From Hanleya hanleyi (lineage: Eukaryota; Mollusca; Polyplacophora; Lepidopleurida; Hanleyidae): a DNA stretch of 64,000 bases. Location of the stretch: NCBI GenBank assembly GCA_036873755.1, contig JAVTVY010020328.1, positions 18,050 through 82,049 of the forward strand, read 5' to 3'. Shown in pieces: positions 56,755-64,000 of the stretch (its first letter is position 1; each line of letters starts with the position of its first letter). Made by a program: the position numbers and the translations under genes. The notes under the pieces were generated by a model that worked only from the letters and a program-made list of their open reading frames with translations, was not told the origin of the DNA and did not search any database.

Positions 56755-57389
56755 TACCCAACATTTAAGAGGTGTTGCAAACAAGAATTTTAATCGAGGA
56801 CATAAATCTATGACTGAACATCCACATGTGCTCATGTACACGTAACTGGTGCCATTCAGCAGTCAATCAACTATTTCTTCTAATCTTCTTAAAATGCGCT
56901 TATCATTGTAAACCAGGCCTGAGAGGTCGGAGAGGAAAAACACAAGAGTTAATCACAGGATCAAACCCGGTATTTACACACAGAGTTAAATCACCTTAAC
57001 GCCCCAGAATACTGTTAGCTACATCTGGTAATTTCGATTTCTAATTTCCTCTTTGGCATCAAACATGTCAAAGGTTTAAGAGCTCAGGATTTATTTTAAC
57101 CCTCTGTGTACCATATTGGTAAATTTGTAGTGAAAGAAAAGAAGTCCCACAACTGCCTGTCATTGGCATGTTAAAATAGGAAATTTCTAGACAAATATTT
57201 TCATCATATATTACATCTTGTTTGAAATCTCTAAGTATCGTGTTGGAAATTACATTTGTACATCTACGCAGACAATGATAAGTAAATATCACAGCTCTAT
57301 TCATGTTCAAGACGGAATTATTACCAGTTTGGAACTGTCAAAACTACCATAAATACCGGTACACACTGTAACGATAAACTACCATACCG

Positions 57390-57515
57390 TGTAACAAAAT
57401 ACATAACATAATGTCAAAATTGATGGGCGTATAAAATCCTAAATGTTATACGGACAGTACAGAAAATACAAATGTAGGACAGGTAGAAATTTTCACTTCG
57501 CCATTTTTGTTTATA
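57390..57515 (+). repeat. Dispersed repeat flanking the TTAA element, left copy
   Basis: AACAAAATACATAACATAAT, TCAAAATTGATG, GTATAAAATCCT and CGCCATTTTT recur at 58.95-59.05 kb in the same order and orientation. Confidence 0.65.
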
Positions 57516-57615
57516 GAATTTTTCATACCACCCTCAAAAAATGTTGCAAGAAGTTGAAAATGTCGCATGCATATCTTCACACGGTAATGGGAGTGGAGGG
57601 GGGAATTTGACTTAA

Positions 57616-58742
57616 CTCTTTCCTCCATATAAGCGGGTTTTGACGACTTGTGTAGATCCCCATGTAAGCGTGTTTTGACGAGTGTTCGCGTAACCCATGA
57701 TGACGGGTTTTAACGAGTGACCTGTGTTCCCATGTGGTGGATTATTCTTGCAATTTTTGGTGTTTACTTTGAGTAAAATCTAATTAAAACTATACATTTT
57801 CAGAAAGCCAAAATTTCAATAAATCTGACTATATGGACTGTTGGTATGTTTTATGGTAAGGGTAAAACAAAATCGGGAGAGAAACAGAAATAATCGATGA
57901 AAAATGCGCGATTTGACAACAAATTTGTTTCGTGTGCCCCAAGACAAACGTTCGAAAAATCGTAAAACCTGCTTCCAAATTCCTGAATATTTCACGTAAC
58001 GCGAGCATAAACTACCAAAGTATCTAACCTTGATGACTATCTCGTCAAATCTTCCCATCTGAGTTTATTTTATGTATTTTCCCGGGACCTGCTGCCTTCG
58101 CGGTAAATGTTTTCAGCCGCCATTCTTTCCCAGTCGGCCTTCTGTTTGACAGTGACCATAGCGACCGAGTCGCCACGTGACCTCTTCCTCCAATCACGCC
58201 GGGCCGCGCTCAACCATGGCCAATCAGTGAGCTATGTTAATTTCACCTTATGAATATTTATTACCGTCTTGTATAAACTATATCGGATTGAAACAGTTAT
58301 AGTTCGTTCTACACCTGCCATCTTGTGATGTCGCTGCCAAATCCCGATCCTACGGAGAATTAGCTTTACGATGGTATACGGAAAAATACGAAAGGTAGCC
58401 GGAAAGCAGGAAGAGAACGTTGCAAAACGTGGCTAAAATGCGACAATTTCTTCGCTTTTTTTCGTGATTTCCAACAGAAGTAAAGCGGACACAACACATT
58501 TTCTCATAAGTTTACTTATTTTAGAATAAATGTTGCTGATATTGGTATAAAACGTGAACAAATTACGTAGAATGGGTCTGTGGGAGACCATTGGTAACTA
58601 TTTCTCCACATGATGTGGGGACATAAAACGGGATATTTTACATCGCTGGAGAAGTATGAAAATTGAAATGAGTCCATGGGTTGAAGACCTACGCCATTAC
58701 AAATATGGGAGAAAATTCCCCACAAGTCTATGAGGGAAAGAG
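57616..58742. mobile_element. TTAA-flanked element, family T, copy 2
   Basis: Ends are CTCTTTCCTCCATATAAG and CTCTTTCCCTCATAGAC (as complement), between TTAA at 57612-57615 and 58743-58746. Near the left, GTTTTGACGA words repeat three times. The centre (58.08-58.25 kb) is GC-rich and promoter-like, with CCAATCACGC and CCAATCAGTG. It is related in its interior to 45.91-46.96 kb. Confidence 0.78.
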
Positions 58743-58746
58743 TTAA

Positions 58747-58948
58747 TGACACACTCGAGGTTGTTTCACTCATATATTGACAGTCAGTTTGGTTTATGGA
58801 GAAAGCCAGAGTACCCAGAGAGACCCATCGCCCATCGGCAAGTAACCGACACACTTTCACAAATGGACCAGCTGGGCTCCAGCCCGTGCCGGTTCAGGGG
58901 TGTGAGGCTACATGTAGCAGCGCCTCAGACCCCTCGGCCACAGATGGT
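58747..58948 (-). mobile_element. tRNA-derived SINE, second copy
   Basis: GGCCGAGGGGTCTGAGGCG on the minus strand is the A-box region and GGGCTGGAGCCCAGC replaces the B-box. The body (TCTGGCTTTCTCCATAAACC) and tail match the copy at 305-538. Its tail abuts the TTAA site of the neighbouring element. Confidence 0.65.
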
Positions 58949-58954
58949 AATGAT

Positions 58955-59055
58955 AACAAAATACATCATATCAAAATTGATGACTGTATAAAATCCTCAA
59001 TGTTATATGGGCAGAATAGAAAATAGAACTGTTGGATGTTGCTTTGCCATTTTTT
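58955..59055 (+). repeat. Dispersed repeat, right copy
   Basis: Partner of 57.39-57.51 kb: ACAAAATACATCATATCAAA, GTATAAAATCCTCAATGTTA and TTGCCATTTTTT. Confidence 0.65.
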
Positions 59056-59059
59056 TATA

Positions 59060-60790
59060 ATCATTTCAACTCCTCCAGTTCGTTGCAAAGTTCGCTATTG
59101 ATTGTGTAAGGCCACTGTTAGTTGATTGTTGGTTTCTTATGACCCTCTTGCATCTTAATTTGAAGGGCAAATAATTAAAATTCATGCGGGTTTTCAGATT
59201 TTTAGGTGTGAAATATCTCTTTTGTTCAAATTTACTTGCATTTGGTTTGCTGCATTCATATTATTAATTATCGCACTCAGCATGTCTATTTTCACAAGGA
59301 AGGTCATGAGAAACAAACAATTAAGTGACAGCGGCCTAAGGCTCCAATAATGCATAACAATTGCAGTACAATTGTCATTGCATGGAAATATCCAAATGGA
59401 AATGAAGATAGACACAGCATATTTCAATATTTACTGGATTTGGGAACGTACATTGTAGCTCAACCAATTTATCAGACAAGTTGATGGTCCAATTTAGTCT
59501 TTTTTTCACAATTTCGATCTCCTGTGGAATGAAGTTATGGTAAAGGATCACAAGCATCTTTGTACCAAAAAAAAACCACAAAACCCAAAGGACTTGTATA
59601 CAAAACCTAATGATCTTAGGAAAATAATAATGAAATTCCGTAATTTTCTTTCCTGGATGTCTTCAATGTACATTTACATCTTATTTATTTTTTATCCAGC
59701 TTGAAACCTGAACCAATTTACACAGTAAATTTGGTTTTCTACTCCAGGGAATGAAACTATCATCATACCAAGGCAACAGACAGATTGCCTAATTCAGCTT
59801 TATTGCATCAAGTGCACTACATGTACCAATCTACTCCATTACTCCTATCACAATGTACGAATCAGAAATCAAGCAGATTTAGTGTATCACAAAATCCACC
59901 CCAGTTCTATAATATCAGATTGCTTCAATTCTCGAAGTATTCTGTTTCTGTATATTGTACCCTAAGGCTATTTTTCCTATGAAGTACATGTAGGCTCTCA
60001 TTTGAAAATTGTGCGGTAATGACAATGTGCACTACAGTTCAAGTTAATCCCTGGACAATGCTGTCTGGTCTCGATGACAGTGCACGGACACCTGGCTGTA
60101 TGAGCTCCGGTTCATCAATCCAGGCTCTTCCCTATGTCTTTAACCCAGAATATATTTTTAATCCATGATAACTGGCATATTTTCCACCTGAAATTGCCAA
60201 AAGTATCATAATCTAAGCTTATTGGTCCTTTCTTACAATAGTAGGAATATTTTCCATATTATCATATTCATTTACACAAGCTATTAACAGTTAAAAAACC
60301 TGCTCCATCTTATAAACATAGAAGAGAGATGATGGGAACAAACCGATGCTCAAGCGGTGGCCCACATGATGTGCACCTTTCGCCAACTCCGGAGCAAGAC
60401 AGCACTGTCCAAGGATTAATGTGTAAAGGACCCATTGAATGTGCACTAATTCTTTCAAAAAAAAATCTAGTTCTCTAATCATAGGTACACATGTAGGGAG
60501 CCTCATTCATAATAGAAAGACACATTTTAGCAGTGTTGTAAATTATTGGAACATAAGATGAACACCAATAATACTTAGTGTCCTAATCAACATCATATGG
60601 TTTCAAGGACTTTGTACAGTATTGTGGTTAGGCCATCTGGCTGGTTTACAGACTCTGAGGCTGGTACATTGTACATGTATGCATGTCACAAAGACATGTC
60701 AGACCCAGGCAAGAAGAAGGAATATGTAAAGGGGGGAGGGGGGGGGGAGGAGACATCATCAGGGCTCTTGAAAGACCTTCCAAGAAAGAG
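59060..60790. other. No gene seen
   Basis: Unique AT-rich DNA with no supported reading frame. A CCTATGAAGTA word near 59.97 kb belongs to the short repeat also seen at 15.2 and 32.7 kb. A poly-G tract is at about 60.73 kb. Confidence 0.45.
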
Positions 60791-60796
60791 AGAGAG

Positions 60797-61340
60797 AGAG
60801 AAAATTAAGGTTTAACGTCATGTTCAGCAATATTTCAGCTATATAGCGACAATCATACAAAATTTCAACAGCAATCCAGAATTAATCAACACAATACACC
60901 AAAAACATTTGAACACATTAAAATTTATACAACAAACCGATTTCTCTCAAATAACCTAAAATACAGTCTTATTTTACCCGACTAAAAAGATGTTCTAAAT
61001 TAGCTGCTTGATAAAAAGAACCTCTTACAATCTTAAAATCTTTTCAGTCAATCAGAATATGTTTCACTGTGAGATCTTCGTGGCAGGGAATACACCTTGG
61101 GGATGGTTCCTTTTTCAGTAAACGTTCACGAGTTAATCGGGTATGACTGATTCTACATCACCTGATCTTGGCTTGATCGAAACGTTTCTGGCTGCTCAGA
61201 TGAATATATATCCTAGTTCTTTGAAACTCCTGAAGTTTGTTATTATCTACAGCATCCCATACAGATTGAAACAGCTTCTCACATAAGCACAGACAGAGGG
61301 TCTGAAATTGCTATATGGCATGGAATTCCAACAGTATCAA
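60797..61340 (-). pseudogene. Decayed non-LTR retrotransposon (LINE) 3' end
   Basis: The minus-strand translation contains ISHTRLTRERLLKKEPSPRC then IPCHEDLTVKHILID, and later CILGYLREIGLLYKF. This order is typical of the extreme C-terminus of LINE polyproteins (a ribonuclease-H-like region followed by a CCHC-like segment). At least three in-frame stop codons interrupt it. After the frame comes a 3' UTR ending CGCTATATAGCTGAAATATT then GACGTTAAACC and a GA-rich tail at 60.79 kb. That tail is shared with SINE tails in the window. It is clearly inactive and 5'-truncated. Confidence 0.82.
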
Positions 61341-61349
61341 CCTTCCAAG

Positions 61350-63715
61350 AAAGTACCGGTAGGGACAATTTTCCAGGGCTCCTTTAAGGAAGACCTTCCA
61401 AGAAAGTACTAGTTAGTATACATGTCTCATTCAGGGCTTACATGTACCAGGGTTCCTCCGTGTATTTGAGATCTTCTTAGCAGGAACATTTCCCATCGCT
61501 AGAACACACAGGTACCATGTGAGAATATACAGAATCAAGACACTTCAACTGAACAAAATCAGATTCCATCTCTTCACATATTTGATCCTGGCCTTAATAT
61601 AGAGACTGTGCATCTATATTCTAGCAGGGATGCACTCATGTTGAATTGCAAAAATTTAGAAGCTTATAGTATTCACTCTAATAATTCAATCACAGGAAGT
61701 GAAATTTTACAGTACATAAAGTCAGCCTGGGTTATCAAATTTATTAGAACAGGAAGTTGACAAAATGGTTCAAAAATCATGTAGATAAGCCGGTTTTTTT
61801 CTTATTTCAATGATTATAGAATGTAACTCCAGAGTCAAAATTATCTGCCCGAGACATGTTGACAGGAGAGAAGCGGGGGTTGTAGGGTGCAAAAGACCCC
61901 TCTAAAAGCCCAAAACAATTGTTATTTCCAACAGCCTAATTCGGGAAGTGTTTTCTCAACTCCATTCCGCTAGGTGCGCTTTGGTTCAGGAAACTCTTGG
62001 TAAAGCACTAAAGGTTCTCACAAATATTTTAAAGCATTTGAAGAATAACTATTTGAAGAATAACTATAGGATGTAAACAGGAGATGTAGGACCATATATA
62101 CAAGATAGATACAGATATTCCCATTTATAAAATAGTTTTTCTCGAACAAATATTCTAGAATAGTTTCTCAATCTATTATTTATTGCGGGAACCCTTTAAG
62201 AAAAGCAAAAGCGAAGTGAGCGCTATACCATAAGCAGATTTTCATACCCTCGACTTTGAAGAGTGGCAGCGATTAAGGGGGAGATCGAATCCTTTCAGGA
62301 TAGGGTTTTATGTCAGATAGCATATTGCCTCAAATAACGATCAGGAATTATCCCATTAGATCAGGGAGATCCTATGCTCTAGAATGGAGATAAAAAAGGT
62401 CGTTTTTGCTCAATAACATACATGTATGATTCCTACTTAACCAATGCTCCAAAACCTCAGGTGCATTAACCTATCTGTTGTTCCATTACCTAAAATTAAT
62501 TTACCATTTGAAGAATCAGTCAATTTTGTTCTTATGGCGTGACAAATATCTGGTCTATTATCATGCAAATTGGATAAATGACAATTTATTTTTTACTGAC
62601 ATTTGATGGGGAATATGTGTCTGTGTGCATTTGAAGGGGATTTTGTTGAATTCATGTAAACTGATTTATTCAGCAAACCCGATTTTTTTTACCTCCATTT
62701 TAGAGAGCGGCATCACCCCAACCTGCCCACTCAAAAAATTTGGACAATGCCCATGTTCCGAACCGATTTCTTTAAATTATACATGTACCTCTATTTATTT
62801 CTTGTCCAACATTTAATTTGAGTTGCGGGCTAAGTTGTTAGATATCCTGTGAATGTATAGTTTGTTTAATGGAACTTTCAGACATGCTACTTACAATTAA
62901 GCACAAGATCTAAACTTATATAAAGAAATTTCTATTCCAATAAGTGCAATGGGTTAAGTTCTTTTCCCTAGACATAGCCAAGCATGCTAAAGTGCTGGGA
63001 AACATGAAAAAACATCCAAGGATAATAAATATACACCGAGACCACTCAGCTCACAGATGCGCTCTATACACTTCAATGGCGAAGTTTCTTCATCGATTAA
63101 ATGCAAAATAAACATCAGTAGAAAGTCATCAATAATGCAGTTTAATCTTTGGCTCTCTGGAATCGCTGCCTTATTATGGGGTAATTAATGTGATCTTTGA
63201 TCTCCTGGATCATCTCGGCTTCCTGCCAGTAAGTAAAATAATTCCATTTGACTATTGAAGGCAATTGAGCCTAGTTGATGCGATTACCTTCTTTCGACTC
63301 GGTTTTTCCCCTGTTCACGGAGCTCTAGACAATACAATGTTAATAACGTATCAAAGCTAACTTAACATAGGATAAACTGACTGTTATGTTTCTGAAGCCA
63401 AATATCTCTTTTACTCTGCACAAGAACCTGTGTTTGGTACCAAAAAAAAAAAAAAAATCCCCATCAAACTCTTACATTTCATGAATTCCACTGTAAGGCA
63501 ATCAGTTTGGAAGGTACTTAAAATTTTGAAGTGTTTGTTAATGACAATGTGCTCTACATGTAAGTAAGCAGACTTTCTATGGCATACTGCTTACATGTAG
63601 TTACTGTTGTCAAGTTCAAAGAAAGTATAATATCCTTTTATATAATCTTTGGAAATGTCCATCACGGAATCACAGAAAATGTTCCAAGAGATAATATTAT
63701 TGTGTTAACAAGCTA
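61350..63715. other. No gene seen; one M2 fragment
   Basis: At 61.67-61.83 kb, AATAATTCAATCACAGGAAG and TTTATTAGAACAGGAAGTTG belong to the M1/M2 group. The rest is unique AT-rich sequence. Confidence 0.45.
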
Positions 63716-63718
63716 GAT

Positions 63719-63781
63719 CAGCAGACAGACGGACAGACCAAGGAGACAATACTCTTCGGCCAAAATTGGCCTAGGGGTAAA
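63719..63781 (+). mobile_element. Pearl/Helentron-like right end (copy 3)
   Basis: GACAGACGGACAGACC, then GACAATACTC, then a hairpin TTCGGCCAA/TTGGCCTAGG and GGTAAAA, as in the 21.48 and 41.41 kb ends. The left end was not found upstream. Confidence 0.7.
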
Positions 63782-64000
63782 ATTCAATAGGCTTCTTCTT
63801 CGCCACATCTCTAAACTGTACTTACATGTATAGCATATAAACAAAATAATTCACAATGATTACATATACTGAGTTTTCAACCTTTTTTGAACTTTTTACC
63901 CCAATATGCATACATATACATGTAGTGTTTCTCTTTGACCCCATCTTTGCATATCCAAGCCGAACCCTACATGTGTTGCCTTGGCTGAACATTACACATT

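Overview
The window is metazoan nuclear DNA, most likely from a mollusc (a gastropod or bivalve). The evidence is small exons with GT-AG introns, very frequent ACATGTA words, satellite-bearing elements with ACGG microsatellites and terminal hairpins like those described in bivalves, and SINEs whose tails read GAGTGAGTGA. There is no bacterial-style gene layout. The species call is an inference; no database was searched.

One gene is clear. The 5' two-thirds of a CAMTA (calmodulin-binding transcription activator) gene runs on the minus strand from about 30.46 kb to base 1. I could place eleven coding exons: 30390-30348, 27680-27589, 15514-15447, 15139-15004, 13640-13569, 10935-10797, 9924-9881, 8082-6583, 4224-4098, 1661-1527 and 729-629. 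A twelfth, 144-1, is cut by the window edge. All junction phases agree and give 867 continuous codons: start Met, CG-1 DNA-binding domain, one 500-codon exon with a Gln/His-rich activation region, the TIG/IPT domain, and the beginning of the ankyrin repeats. The rest of the ankyrin repeats, the IQ motifs and the 3' end lie to the left of the window.

Everything else is introns (0-30 kb) and apparently gene-free DNA (30.5-64 kb) filled with mobile elements, many nested. Matching termini and target-site duplications (TSDs) let me delimit about two dozen non-autonomous DNA transposons. (1) Eleven elements have CAG...CTG ends (hAT-like). Ten have exact 5- or 6-bp TSDs and the eleventh, at 47 kb, has only a decayed one. 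Each family carries its own short motif repeated just inside both ends. (2) Harbinger-like elements have TTA TSDs. (3) Four elements lie between TTAA sites; two of them are one family. (4) TA-flanked elements comprise five copies of one MITE family and a 2.5-kb element full of TTCGCGAAAG motifs. (5) Satellite-bearing pearl/Helentron-like elements end in ACGG repeats and a GC-rich hairpin. (6) SINEs derived from tRNA and from 5S rRNA occur, and a decayed LINE at about 61 kb has the same 3' tail as several of them.

The best nest is at 19.2-23.0 kb: a hAT-like element holds a pearl-like element, which in turn holds another hAT-like element. Three other nests give 'empty site' proof of insertion (24.4-26.9, 40.1-41.6 and 49.8-51.8 kb). 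No autonomous transposase, CRISPR array, operon or intact RNA gene was found. Stretches not listed below held nothing I could support beyond AT-rich unique DNA.
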